Part shown: in pieces, positions 6,393-15,505 of the stretch
How the letters are laid out: every line of letters begins with the position of its first letter
How positions within the stretch are numbered: position 1 is the first letter of the stretch
Source: a virus
Direction: 5' to 3' (one strand)
Length of the DNA stretch: 60,247 bases
IMG/VR virus record: IMGVR_UViG_3300023118_000002
Location: 1 to 60,247 of that record
Position numbers and translations under genes: made by a program
The notes under the pieces: generated by a model
Told to the model about the DNA's origin: nothing
The model's database searches: none
The model's input: the letters and a program-made list of their open reading frames with translations, nothing else

Positions 6393-6410
6393 AAAAATAT
6401 AACGTATGTA

Positions 6411-6456
6411 AAAAGGGAGGACTAGTCGGCTATTAAGCGTTCTAGTCCTCCCTTTT
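6411..6456 (-). terminator. Strong terminator hairpin
   Basis: Arms 6411-6425 and 6442-6456 form a perfect 15-bp stem with a 16-nt loop. On the minus strand it starts AAAAGGGAGG and ends CCTCCCTTTT, so the stem runs into a T-run, the standard intrinsic terminator form. It ends the transcript of 6486..6773. Confidence 0.85.
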
Positions 6457-6485
6457 GGGAGTGCTATTGATTGGGTTAGCGGGTA

Positions 6486-6773
6486 TCAGATTTTCTTGAT
6501 CATACTGTAGCTTTTCGAGGTGACAGCACCGATCGATTCTTTCGAGATCACGAGGAGGATTCCGAGGATGTTCACTCCAGCACTGACCCAAACGTCTTTG
6601 CTTACGGCGGTCTTCTTTGGCTTGTTGCCATTGAGGACGTCGTTGAGTTTGACAATTTGGTCTGTGATGCGAGCGTACTCCGCGGAATCGGGATCGTGGG
6701 TTTCGAGATCGGCGATTGCGATGTTGATCATCTTTTCAAGGTGAGGGTATTGTTCAGGTGTTTTCTTCAACAC
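6486..6773 (-). CDS. Membrane-anchored helical protein (95 aa)
   Basis: The first 60 residues form charged helices (YPHLEKMINIAIADLETHD..., ITDQIVKLNDVLNG). A C-terminal hydrophobic helix follows (VWVSAGVNILGILLVI). The C-terminal anchor after a soluble helical domain resembles a tail-anchored phage protein. TCTTGAAAGGAGACCCTCG precedes the ATG. It has its own promoter (6798..6823) and terminator (6411..6456). Confidence 0.75.
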   Translation of the reverse strand: MLKKTPEQYPHLEKMINIAIADLETHDPDSAEYARITDQIVKLNDVLNGNKPKKTAVSKDVWVSAGVNILGILLVISKESIGAVTSKSYSMIKKI

Positions 6774-6797
6774 GAGGGTCTCCTTTCAAGAGGGGTT

Positions 6798-6823
6798 CAC
6801 TATAGCACTTGTTTTTACTGCGA
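6798..6823 (-). promoter_or_regulatory. Phage promoter, TCGCA-N5-AACA-N5-TATAGTG
   Basis: On the minus strand: TCGCA, GTAAA, AACA, AGTGC, TATAGTG. It begins 2 nt after the stop of the holin-like gene, so it uncouples the small membrane-protein genes from late transcription. Confidence 0.75.
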
Positions 6824-6824
6824 A

Positions 6825-7277
6825 TTACTGATCGTAAGGCTGAATCGGGTTTACAACCTGGATGACACTCTGAGCTGCTTCTACTTTGGCAACACCCTTG
6901 TCATCAACCGTGGCAGAGTTGCTAGGCGATACGATGAGTCCATCGGTACGGATCTGCACGCCGAACTCAGTTGCTGCGGCCTTAATAACACCGATCAGCA
7001 CCAGAATAACCTCGGACCATGTAATCTGATGCGAGATTGCATACGGCAGCACAAGCGCAATAGCTGCACCAGCCAGATCCACGAGGGTCTTTGTAGCTCC
7101 CGGCCACTTACCTGGCAGAAGGGACACGAGACCCACCGACACAACGGTCGACAGGAACAGCGCGCTCAGCTGCAGGAAAGTAACCAGGTCGAACGTCTTG
7201 ACTGCAGAAACCGCGGTGAGGACCACGATAAGCAGACCGAAGATACCTGCGCCATACTTCTTAAGTACAGTGTTCAT
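6825..7277 (-). CDS. Holin-like membrane protein (150 aa)
   Basis: Two or three hydrophobic segments lie at about residues 9-27 (IFGLLIVVLTAVSAVKTF), 33-53 and 64-100, followed by a soluble tail of about 45 residues. It is the last gene after the tail genes, a usual place for a holin or holin-like protein in actinophages. The endolysin is far away (32540..33346), so this assignment is an inference. The ATG follows AAAGGAGAAAAGA. An upstream in-frame extension exists but lacks a ribosome binding site. Confidence 0.7.
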   Translation of the reverse strand: MNTVLKKYGAGIFGLLIVVLTAVSAVKTFDLVTFLQLSALFLSTVVSVGLVSLLPGKWPGATKTLVDLAGAAIALVLPYAISHQITWSEVILVLIGVIKAAATEFGVQIRTDGLIVSPSNSATVDDKGVAKVEAAQSVIQVVNPIQPYDQ

Positions 7278-7321
7278 TCTTTTCTCCTTTGTTTTGTCAA
7301 AATATCCCCCCGGGCATTTTT

Positions 7322-8134
7322 CTAGCCTGTCTGCTTCCAAACGCCAGCCACCTTAACGAAAGGCTGTGCCATGACCCAGACACCGTTCACCTTAACATAA
7401 GGAACCGCGTATTTCCACAAGCCACCTACCTTAACCCGCATAGGTGCAATCGTCTTGACCGTGACGGGGGCTGAGTTAACTGAGTACTGACCTGCAGAAC
7501 CGTTATGCGCATACACGACGTATGTGTAAACGGTACCTGGGATCAAGCCAGTGTCCTGCCTAGAGACGTTGTTCTGGAATGAGACGTCTGTATATGCGCC
7601 AGTCATAGAAGATCCTAGCCATCTACGCAGCAAATATCCGTCAATACCTGCACCACCATTGTCGCCCGATCCACCCCAAGTAAGGGTCATGGATGTAGGC
7701 ATGACATTGCTAGCTACAGGCGTACCAGGCTGGCTCGGAGGTTTTGGAATACGAGGATAGGGACCAATAGATCCGTAATCCGTGCGGTTCCACACAGACC
7801 AGCTAAGCGTCTGTGCAACGCTATCAGCGCCTCGGTTACCTGCTCCGTCATGTCCGAGGTTTACACCCCAGGGACCGTCATACCATCGTTGAGCTCCAGC
7901 ACCTACACCTGAAGGAAGCGTACCACCGTGACCGTTACCACCAGCGCCACCTACAGTAGCTGTCTGGGCGCCGTTGTTATTATTGAACGATCCCGAAGTC
8001 CCTCGGTTAATAGCACCAACCCAGTAATAAACGGTTGAATAGTTACCACCTTGATCCTGCGAAACTAGATCAGCGTCGGTGTAGAACTCAGTAGACGGGG
8101 ATGATACGTTTACACCTACACGTCTAGTTGCCAT
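7322..8134 (-). CDS. Minor tail protein with fibronectin type III domain
   Basis: A Gly-rich N-terminal half (about residues 1-130, with GGAGGNGHGG) is followed by a fibronectin type III-like domain (residues ~133-227; PGTPVASNVMPTSMTLTW, then GYLLRRW and TYVVYAHNGS). The C-terminus has three short repeats of the form V-K-V-x-G-x-W (VKVGGLWKYAVPYVKVNGVW, then VKVAGVWK). It lies between the holin-like gene and the distal tail genes and probably forms part of the tail tip or a receptor-contacting fibre. Confidence 0.75.
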   Translation of the reverse strand: MATRRVGVNVSSPSTEFYTDADLVSQDQGGNYSTVYYWVGAINRGTSGSFNNNNGAQTATVGGAGGNGHGGTLPSGVGAGAQRWYDGPWGVNLGHDGAGNRGADSVAQTLSWSVWNRTDYGSIGPYPRIPKPPSQPGTPVASNVMPTSMTLTWGGSGDNGGAGIDGYLLRRWLGSSMTGAYTDVSFQNNVSRQDTGLIPGTVYTYVVYAHNGSAGQYSVNSAPVTVKTIAPMRVKVGGLWKYAVPYVKVNGVWVMAQPFVKVAGVWKQTG

Positions 8135-8144
8135 ACGAAGCCTC

Positions 8145-8390
8145 CTATGGCAAGGTCATGAGATAGATGTCTTTGTCAGCGCCGTCCGTATTAAGTGGGG
8201 CTGCAGTACCTGAAGTGATACCTGCAGCCGCCTGGAATGCTGCGTGACCGACTGGAATCAGTCCTTTGACCTGAGCAATGTAATCCCGGGTTCGGTTGAT
8301 CTCTTGAGCTCCCAGCTTTACCCTGCCAGGATCTCCGGTATTTGGAACGAGGGCATAGCCCGCCGCAGTTGCGTCGTCTCCAACAGCCAT
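8145..8390 (-). CDS. Small tail-tip protein (81 aa)
   Basis: A short soluble protein (PNTGDPGRVKLGAQEINRTRDYIA...) with a Gly/Ala/Pro-rich end. Its position between the Gp37-like tail protein and the FN3 protein, with 10-bp gaps, suggests a minor tail component. The middle resembles the helical N-terminal segments that trimerise actinophage fibres. No firm family. Confidence 0.6.
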   Translation of the reverse strand: MAVGDDATAAGYALVPNTGDPGRVKLGAQEINRTRDYIAQVKGLIPVGHAAFQAAAGITSGTAAPLNTDGADKDIYLMTLP

Positions 8391-8434
8391 TACTTACTCC
8401 TTTCCAAAGTAAACTACTCCTATTTTGACGTTCA

Positions 8435-9871
8435 TCAAGGCTCGTCTGCCCAATGGATTGCGTCCGGCACATCTTGCCATACGGTCTGACCTTGAGCAGC
8501 CCAAACGCCAGGGGTAATCACCAGACGCGAGGATAGAGTCGGATAGGACTTTTCGCCGGCTGCATCTTGGCTAAAGATCTGCTCAGTGACTCGAACGTTG
8601 TTAACGACACTGTCTTGGTTACGCACTTCAAGAATGTCTCCGAGGAAGTAGTCCTTGTCGTACTTATAAGATCCGAACTGCGGGATCTCGCCGTCGAATG
8701 CTGTGATGTTGTTGTACTTTTGTAGTTCTTGCAGTCCCTTAGCCGTTAGAAGCGCAGCCAAAGCCGCATCTTCAGTTGGATTGTAAGCAGTAGAAACGTT
8801 GCGAGCTGCGGTAATGTCAGTAATCTGGGCCGTAGTAAGAGTTGTACCAACTAGCGCTAGAACCGTGTTGATGTTGACTATGTCCTGAGGAAGTAGTCTT
8901 TGCAACTTACTGATCTTAGCGAGCGAATCGTTCTGGAACTGAGTCGTCGTAGTAAGACCCTGAGCCACCTTGATTGATGCCTGCTGAGCAGCAGTAACCG
9001 TGTAAACCGGAACTCCACCAGAACCCGCAGTTGTACGATCCGGGAAAGTGATGTCCGACGTAACATAAAGAACATGTCTTGAGAACCCTGCAGTTGCAGG
9101 ATCGATACTTGGCTCATAGACCTTTTGAGTGCCGTCTGGACTAAAGACGTAGGCCATGTTCTTGTACTGTTTTACAGAAGTCAAATATGACGAGTTCAGC
9201 AGGTTGTCAAGCACGGGGGCAAATACCACGGCGGGTAGTGCAGTCTGTCCTGTAGTGCGGTCATTACCAGAATATACATTGAAGAACAGCTGGGAGTTAT
9301 CCGCATTACGGGTGATTCTAAAGCCGAGGTCATACGTCTGACAAACGGATTTAAGAGCCGAGAGAACGCTTGTAATATCGATGGATACTGTGATAGACGT
9401 TGACGGCTCTGCAATAGTATCTGCAGGATATAGATTACCTGCCGCGTAGAAAGGCAACACATCAGCTGCGTCAAGAAGTCCATCGACCATTACGTTCTTA
9501 AATATCTGACGAGCTATGGCGGCGGGAAGACCGGTGATAACCCACTTGGGCTCCGCAGTCGTCCCGCCTACCATAGTATCTCGAGCTACACGGTCATCCA
9601 GTAGAATTTCAATGGATGACCCTGTCACAATAAGGACTTGAGAGCCGTCACTGTTACTCTTGTCTTCAATAGTCTCAATCGTCATGATTCGATTTGAACG
9701 GTTCATGGCTAGCAGCGTGCCCTGTGTGAGCAAGTTGCGGTTTGCGAGCGTCGAATGGATGTTCAGAGTAAGATCCCCGACATCGTTGTAACGCTCGGCC
9801 CAAACCACCGAGTCAAAGCTGTCAATGACAGCCGTTCGACGAAGAAGGCCGTCTAGGACATAGAGTTCCAA
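8435..9871 (-). CDS. Tail protein of the ReqiPepy6 Gp37-like family
   Basis: The 478-residue protein begins MELYVLDGLLRRTAVIDSFD and has the pattern SVVWAERYNDVGDLTLNI followed by IMTIETIEDKS, which is characteristic of the siphovirus ReqiPepy6 Gp37-like (tail-associated, Tal/gp27-type hub) family. It follows the distal tail protein gene directly (1-nt gap), as expected for the baseplate hub. It probably closes the tail tube and contacts the tape measure C-terminus. Confidence 0.85.
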   Translation of the reverse strand: MELYVLDGLLRRTAVIDSFDSVVWAERYNDVGDLTLNIHSTLANRNLLTQGTLLAMNRSNRIMTIETIEDKSNSDGSQVLIVTGSSIEILLDDRVARDTMVGGTTAEPKWVITGLPAAIARQIFKNVMVDGLLDAADVLPFYAAGNLYPADTIAEPSTSITVSIDITSVLSALKSVCQTYDLGFRITRNADNSQLFFNVYSGNDRTTGQTALPAVVFAPVLDNLLNSSYLTSVKQYKNMAYVFSPDGTQKVYEPSIDPATAGFSRHVLYVTSDITFPDRTTAGSGGVPVYTVTAAQQASIKVAQGLTTTTQFQNDSLAKISKLQRLLPQDIVNINTVLALVGTTLTTAQITDITAARNVSTAYNPTEDAALAALLTAKGLQELQKYNNITAFDGEIPQFGSYKYDKDYFLGDILEVRNQDSVVNNVRVTEQIFSQDAAGEKSYPTLSSRLVITPGVWAAQGQTVWQDVPDAIHWADEP

Positions 9872-10693
9872 TTAAAGCCCTCCGTACTTGTCTGTGTATG
9901 TGATTGTGTATGGAATTGGTGCGCCCGCGATTAGAAGACGTAGCTTGTTAGCCCCGGGGGTAAGTACCAGCCACGGAGATGCAGGAGACACGCCATACAG
10001 AATGGATGTCTCAACACCGCCGCGAGTGAGAGTAGCGTACTTGTTACCCTGCGCTGTACTGATCTTCAGAATATCCCCAGCTAGCAAACTAGACGCAAAG
10101 TCCAATTCATACTGAGTCGCATCTGCACCTCGTTGATACAGTGCGAAACCAGATATAGGCCGGTTCACATTGAGTGTGAAGAGGAATCCAGTCTCGGATG
10201 TACCGATGTAATTTGCGGTTGATTCAGTGGCGTCGGAAACCGAGGTACCACTGATGAGCTCGTTTGTCATGCCGATGAAGTCTGGCAAGAAACAAATAAT
10301 GGAGATTTTAGAATCGGGGTCCGACGTGAAGCGGGGAGAATCGTTAGACTCCACCCGCCCCACAATCGTAACCACAAGACCGTTGTCTTCATAGAAACGG
10401 AGCTCGATGTACTGCTTTGTCATGAACCACTTATAGAGGTTATCGCGCAGAGCCTTAGGTGTGGTCAAGGCCCAATCGGGCGCGAAACCAATATTAAGGA
10501 TCAGATTGCGAGCATCTCTACGAGCGGATTCATACTCCACGCCGTCTCGGTTGGCGAAGCTTGAAGTAACGATTGTGGCTTTGACAGGGTCAAGACCATC
10601 GATACTCTTCAGCGTATAGCCACTCGAAATATCCTGAATGGGGAGAGTTAGAACGGCGCCAGCACTATTTCGGGCTTCCACTTTGGTCAACAA
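9872..10693 (-). CDS. Distal tail protein (Dit-like, siphovirus-type tail component)
   Basis: The 273-residue protein has the Dit-like N-terminal beta domain with YTLKSIDGLDPVKATIVTSS, NRDGVEYESARRDARNLILN and LYKWFMTKQYIELRFYEDN, followed by a galectin-like C-terminal half. Its place between the tape measure gene (28-nt overlap) and the Gp37-like hub gene is the standard order. It forms the hexameric ring at the tail end. Confidence 0.85.
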   Translation of the reverse strand: MLTKVEARNSAGAVLTLPIQDISSGYTLKSIDGLDPVKATIVTSSFANRDGVEYESARRDARNLILNIGFAPDWALTTPKALRDNLYKWFMTKQYIELRFYEDNGLVVTIVGRVESNDSPRFTSDPDSKISIICFLPDFIGMTNELISGTSVSDATESTANYIGTSETGFLFTLNVNRPISGFALYQRGADATQYELDFASSLLAGDILKISTAQGNKYATLTRGGVETSILYGVSPASPWLVLTPGANKLRLLIAGAPIPYTITYTDKYGGL

Positions 10694-13600
10694 CGCCTAG
10701 TTCTCCCTTCAAGGTAGACAGCTGGTTCTGTGTTTGACGATAGACTTCCGACGTAGACAGAGCCTTCGGAGAGTTGTTGTTCTGGATGAATGTAACGGAC
10801 TTCGAATCGGGCGATGGGTTGTTTGCTTCCAACGTGAGTACTGCGTTCCTAGCCTGTTCCTGCAGCGACACAGAGGTCGCAACGTCGTTAGACGTATCAA
10901 GAGACAGGCTTGGCGTAGGCAGCATTCCAGGAATGTTCTTAGCTCCAGCCTGAATAGCCGACAGATCAAGGACCGGTCGAATAGTAGGTGTAGAGTCCAT
11001 GGAATCACTCAGAATATCCCCAGCACCAGCAAGAGAGTTCTTAAGTCCTGCAATTGCAGAATCACCAATACCACCTGCGGCAGCTTCTACCCGGTCGTAC
11101 TTGTTTTCGATACCAAGAGCAGCACCTTCACCAGTCCACTCACCAAGTCCAGTTGTAACCTTTGATGGAGAGTTGATACCTAGAACCTTCTTGATAGCAG
11201 CAGGGATAGCATTAGCAATGCGCTTAGCTGCGTTAACAACTGTGTTGATACCATTGACTAGTCCAGTAGACATACCACCCGTGATAGCATCAGCCAGGTT
11301 TAGACCGGCGGCAACCATCTTGGAGCGGTTATCACGTATACCGTTAGCAAGACCATTCACGAATGAAATGATCAGGTTGATACCAGCATTAATAATATCG
11401 CCAAGTTTGCTAGATACACCATTAATGAAGTTTACAATAATGTTAATACCCTGCTTAGCAATTTCACCGATGTTGCTGGCAATACCCTTCAGAATGCCGG
11501 AAATGATCTGCAGACCAGCCGTAACAAGCGCAGGAAGCAAGATCACCAAGGCATTCACCAACGATATGATGATAGTTGTTGCTACTTCGACAATCTTTGG
11601 TACAACCTGTTGAACTGCATCAAGCATTGCCAGAAGCAAAGCCACAAATGCATTAACCAAGTCAGGTGCTTTTTGACCAATGACTACTACCATAGACACA
11701 ATAGCTTCACCAATGGCAGCACCCAATGCGGGAAGCTGCTGCATGAAAGCTGTAAGCATCTGAGTAAATAGCAAGATCCCAGCGCCACCAATACCGACAA
11801 GCAAGCCGATACCAACTGCTAGTAGCCCAACACCTTCAGCTGCCAGGAATACACCCGTTCCGATCAGGAGGATTGCTGCTCCAAGGAGCAAGAAACCGAC
11901 CGAAGCCGGAATCAGCAATATACCCATAACCGCAAGAATGCCAAGTCCAGCAGACAGCACGGTCATGACCTTTCCGATGCCTTCCCAAGGGATAGCAGCG
12001 AGAATAGCCAAAGCCGGAGCCAGGATTGCAATAGCCAAGGCTACAGCCACGATAGCAGCAGCACCAAGCAAAGCAACAGGACCTGTGAATCCAAGTAGCA
12101 GAATGATTCCCGTAAGCACCACAAGTACCGCAGTTAGAGCCACGATACCGGAGATGATGTTTGGGATGGGTAGTGCACCAAGCAACGCCACAGCACCAAT
12201 GAGCGGTACCAGAGACAGAGCAATAGCACTAATAGCAACGGCTCCAAGCAAAGCCTGTGGTCCTGCGAAGCCAAGAAGCAGAACTGCTCCCGTGATTGCA
12301 GCAAGCATTACAACGAGCCCAGCCATACCAGCGATCAGGTTTACCAAAGGCAAAGCACCAAGCGCGGCTACAGCACCCGTGAGGATAGCTAAAGCCGGAG
12401 CAATGATAGCAATAGCCCCAGCACCAAATAGCACCTTTGGTCCCATATCACCCAGTAGCTGCAAAGTACCGACAAGAGCGGCCAATACAATGACCAAAGC
12501 AAGCATACCTTGAATAAGGTTGTTTACCGGAAGGGCACCGAGAATAGCAATTACTCCTGCAAGTAGAGCCAAAGCCGGCGCCATAATAGCGATAGCTCCA
12601 GCCGCAGCAAGGATGTTTGGTCCTATCTTAGCCATCAAGTTCAAAGCACCAACCAAAGCACCAAGAACCACGACCAAGGCAAGAACACCTTGAATAAGGT
12701 TAGGTAGAGGGATAGCACCAAGAATAGCAATAGCTATAGCCAACACGAGAATTGCGCCTGCGATAACCTGCATAGCAGAAGCAATAGCAAGAGCCGTAAA
12801 GACACCCTTTTGGCCGCCGAGCTTACTGAAAGCCTCGAACATCAGAAGAAGTTCCTTCATCAGACCACCAATAGCCGCCAATGCCAGACCCAGCTTAGCC
12901 GGATCGACAAGACTAAGCGCGACAGCCGAAGCTGCGAGCAACGCTACAGCAATAGCAATCTGAGTAAGAGTCTTTGCGTTGGTGTTCATCTCAAGCGCCT
13001 TGAGATTTGTTCTCAGAGATCCAAATATGAGGTTGAACTTAGTAACAAAGGACAGCTTGTTACCCTGCAGGATACCACCCAGGTTTCCAAAGAAACCGTT
13101 TAGAGCTGCAAGGAAACCTGCAAACAGACCGGTGTTGATGGCTTTGATAGCGTCATCAAACTTAAGACCGCTTAGAGCAGCCTTAACCTTAGTAACCGCA
13201 GTAGAAATACCCTCGCCAATACCTTCAAATATAGGCTGGAGGAAGCCCCATACGGCCTTGGCGACCGTAACAACACCATTCCAGAAACCCTGGAAGAACG
13301 CTGCCAACTCGAAGAGACCCTGGAAACGATCTTTTACCTTATCAACAAAGTTTCCTACATTGTCGCCACCCTCTTTAAGATGGGTAAGCGTCTCAATACC
13401 GTCTCCGATAATACCGAAGAAAGTCTTAAGAATTCCAATAGGAACAGCGATGATAGCTGCAAGCCCCTTGAAGAAAGTCTGGAAGACAGTACCCTTACGG
13501 ATTGCGTCATCCAACTTTACAAGGAAATCTCCAACTCGAGCTGCGATCTCAAGGAAAGCATCTGAGCCTTCAGCGGTATATCCGAACAGCTGAGCAAAAG

Positions 13601-14882
13601 CACTAATTAGAGCACCAACAGCTTGCCCGACAATATCAAATACCGCGAAGACACCCTTAAAAACTCGTGACAGCTGCTCAGCAGTTGCGGTAGTAGGAAT
13701 AAGAGCTTCTGAGAAGTCTCTCAAGAACTGAGCTACCGATTCAAATTGCTTAGCAGTTACCGGCGGGAAAATATCCCCGAAGGCATCTCGAATCAAAACA
13801 CCAATTTGCTTAACCGCATTGAAGACGTTAGCCATCGCATCAGCAACACCTTGAGCAATGATCAGCAATCCGTCAAACTGCAAACCATTAGCTACGTCAA
13901 CGCTACCGGCAGAGAACAGTCCAAACAAGGTACCGAACTGGCTAAGCACTGGCGCAAGAGCATCATGAATGCGGTCGAACATGGGACCAAGAGCGTTGAA
14001 GATATCGCGCATACCCAAGAAATAGGGGGAAGCTACATCTGCACCGATTCGAGCCAATGCCGCGTGCATGTTGGCAAGAGCACCTGTAAAGGTTTCGTTT
14101 GCCTTAGCTGCGTTAGCACCGAATGCTTCGTTCATAGCATCCGAGAACTGCTGGAAGCTAATATCACCAGTCGAGACTAGATCTCGAATCTCCTCTTCAG
14201 ATTTACCAAGGGACTTACCCAGGGTAGCTGCGGCATTGACGCCATAGGAAGACAGCTGCGTCAGCTGCTGACCCATAAGTCGGCCGTTACCAGCAATGGT
14301 TTCGAAGATTTGCGCGATGCTAGAATATCCAGAACCAGTCTGCGCAGCAACACCTGCGACCGAGCGAAGAACCGTCTCAAGTCCATTACCAGCTGTAATA
14401 CCAGAGGCACCAAACTGGGCAGCTGCAGTAGCAGCATCATCAAGACCAAACGCGGTTCCGCGCACAGCACCAAGCGCTGCGTCCATCGTTGCTTGGATAT
14501 CAAGACCAAGACCCTGGAATTGAAACTTAGCCTGCTGAAGCGCTAGAGCTCTTTTTGCACCACCATTGACAAGAGGGTCGATTAGACCTGCAGCGATGTT
14601 TTTGCCCGCGTCAAGCGCTCCTGTAACCAGATAGTTAATAGCTGATAGTCCAACAGCACCAAGGACAGAGAACTTACTCGAGATGTTCTGGAGAGCGGAT
14701 TCCATGTTCTGCAAAGAGAACCGGTTACTCGCCGCCTGAACAGCATCGATACCCGAGGTAGCGCCATCGAGCTTAAGGCTGTCTTTAAGACCTGCAATGC
14801 TCTTCGTGGTCTGATCCACGCCTTGTTCGAACTGAGCATTGTTGAACTGCATGTTTACGACGCGATCATCGATACTACTCAT
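10665..14882 (-). CDS. Tape measure protein (1405 aa)
   Basis: The largest gene. The N-terminal part has the tape-measure pattern (NAQFEQGVDQTTKSIAGLKDSL) and a segment rich in FGLDDAATAAAQFGASG. The middle, about 11950-12720 in the window, holds about five tandem hydrophobic repeats of roughly 62 residues, each with L-G-A-[IL]-P-x-x-N-L-I-x-G and a long Ala/Leu/Val stretch; these are probable membrane-inserting segments used in DNA ejection. The C-terminus is helical and polar. ATG overlaps the TGA of the upstream tail-completion gene (ATGA). It sets tail length; 1405 residues predicts a tail of roughly 200 nm by the usual 1.5 Å per residue rule. Confidence 0.92.
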   Translation of the reverse strand: MSSIDDRVVNMQFNNAQFEQGVDQTTKSIAGLKDSLKLDGATSGIDAVQAASNRFSLQNMESALQNISSKFSVLGAVGLSAINYLVTGALDAGKNIAAGLIDPLVNGGAKRALALQQAKFQFQGLGLDIQATMDAALGAVRGTAFGLDDAATAAAQFGASGITAGNGLETVLRSVAGVAAQTGSGYSSIAQIFETIAGNGRLMGQQLTQLSSYGVNAAATLGKSLGKSEEEIRDLVSTGDISFQQFSDAMNEAFGANAAKANETFTGALANMHAALARIGADVASPYFLGMRDIFNALGPMFDRIHDALAPVLSQFGTLFGLFSAGSVDVANGLQFDGLLIIAQGVADAMANVFNAVKQIGVLIRDAFGDIFPPVTAKQFESVAQFLRDFSEALIPTTATAEQLSRVFKGVFAVFDIVGQAVGALISAFAQLFGYTAEGSDAFLEIAARVGDFLVKLDDAIRKGTVFQTFFKGLAAIIAVPIGILKTFFGIIGDGIETLTHLKEGGDNVGNFVDKVKDRFQGLFELAAFFQGFWNGVVTVAKAVWGFLQPIFEGIGEGISTAVTKVKAALSGLKFDDAIKAINTGLFAGFLAALNGFFGNLGGILQGNKLSFVTKFNLIFGSLRTNLKALEMNTNAKTLTQIAIAVALLAASAVALSLVDPAKLGLALAAIGGLMKELLLMFEAFSKLGGQKGVFTALAIASAMQVIAGAILVLAIAIAILGAIPLPNLIQGVLALVVVLGALVGALNLMAKIGPNILAAAGAIAIMAPALALLAGVIAILGALPVNNLIQGMLALVIVLAALVGTLQLLGDMGPKVLFGAGAIAIIAPALAILTGAVAALGALPLVNLIAGMAGLVVMLAAITGAVLLLGFAGPQALLGAVAISAIALSLVPLIGAVALLGALPIPNIISGIVALTAVLVVLTGIILLLGFTGPVALLGAAAIVAVALAIAILAPALAILAAIPWEGIGKVMTVLSAGLGILAVMGILLIPASVGFLLLGAAILLIGTGVFLAAEGVGLLAVGIGLLVGIGGAGILLFTQMLTAFMQQLPALGAAIGEAIVSMVVVIGQKAPDLVNAFVALLLAMLDAVQQVVPKIVEVATTIIISLVNALVILLPALVTAGLQIISGILKGIASNIGEIAKQGINIIVNFINGVSSKLGDIINAGINLIISFVNGLANGIRDNRSKMVAAGLNLADAITGGMSTGLVNGINTVVNAAKRIANAIPAAIKKVLGINSPSKVTTGLGEWTGEGAALGIENKYDRVEAAAGGIGDSAIAGLKNSLAGAGDILSDSMDSTPTIRPVLDLSAIQAGAKNIPGMLPTPSLSLDTSNDVATSVSLQEQARNAVLTLEANNPSPDSKSVTFIQNNNSPKALSTSEVYRQTQNQLSTLKGELGVVDQSGSPK

Positions 14883-15271
14883 GCTGATTGCACCGCCTTC
14901 CATACAGCATCTGAGATGTCATCAAACACGCCTTTAGTGGCAGGGTTGATGAAGTCTACACCTTGAACATAACCGCCTGTTCCGGTTCCATGACCGTACT
15001 GAAGCATGATGACGATCGGAGTTCCTTGTCGATCCTTATTACTGTTGAGCCATGAGATGGAGTAACCGCCGCCAGAGTTTTCTACTGTGTAGTACCAGCT
15101 GGCGGCGGTTAGACCTGTTTCGGAAGGTGTTGCGTTGGCAAGAGCATCTACGCCCATTTGACCGTAGAAGTTCAGCACATCGAAGATAGAGCCTGCTTTC
15201 ATTTCCTTAAGGAAACGGTCAAGGTTGTTAGTGTCGCCACTACTCCTAATCGATATGATGCCCACATTCAC
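14879..15271 (-). CDS. Tail-completion/minor tail protein (HK97 gp10-like)
   Basis: The 130-residue protein has TGLTAASWYYTV and LQYGHGTGTGGYV, a motif pair seen in tail-completion proteins of the HK97 gp10 type (Y-G-H-G-T-x-x-G-G-Y-V). Such proteins normally lie between connectors and tail tube; here the gene lies between a fibre gene and the tape measure. Its stop overlaps the tape-measure start. Confidence 0.75.
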   Translation of the reverse strand: MNVGIISIRSSGDTNNLDRFLKEMKAGSIFDVLNFYGQMGVDALANATPSETGLTAASWYYTVENSGGGYSISWLNSNKDRQGTPIVIMLQYGHGTGTGGYVQGVDFINPATKGVFDDISDAVWKAVQSA

Positions 15272-15286
15272 CTCCCATTTTGATTA

Positions 15287-15505
15287 TTACTGCTCGGGTT
15301 CAGTCGGAACCAATTCCATGCGAGCTTCGATCGAGTCCGTTGCGATTACCTGACGGTCCATATCGCTCGTGGTCGAAAAGAAGTAAGTCAGACCGATGTG
15401 AGTTCCGTCCACGAGGACACCATGCGAGAGCAGCTCTGCCGCCACCTCAGGTGATCCGTCGTTGTCAATTCGGATGTACTTTGTTTTAAGACGCCAAAGA
15501 TCCAT
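15287..15505 (-). CDS. Hypothetical protein in the tail operon (72 aa)
   Basis: A soluble acidic protein (MDLWRLKTKYIRIDNDGSPE...) ending PTEPEQ. It starts at the TAATG overlap with the stop of the fibre gene and precedes the tail-completion gene by 15 bp. I see no known motif; position suggests a tail component or a chaperone. Confidence 0.6.
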   Translation of the reverse strand: MDLWRLKTKYIRIDNDGSPEVAAELLSHGVLVDGTHIGLTYFFSTTSDMDRQVIATDSIEARMELVPTEPEQ

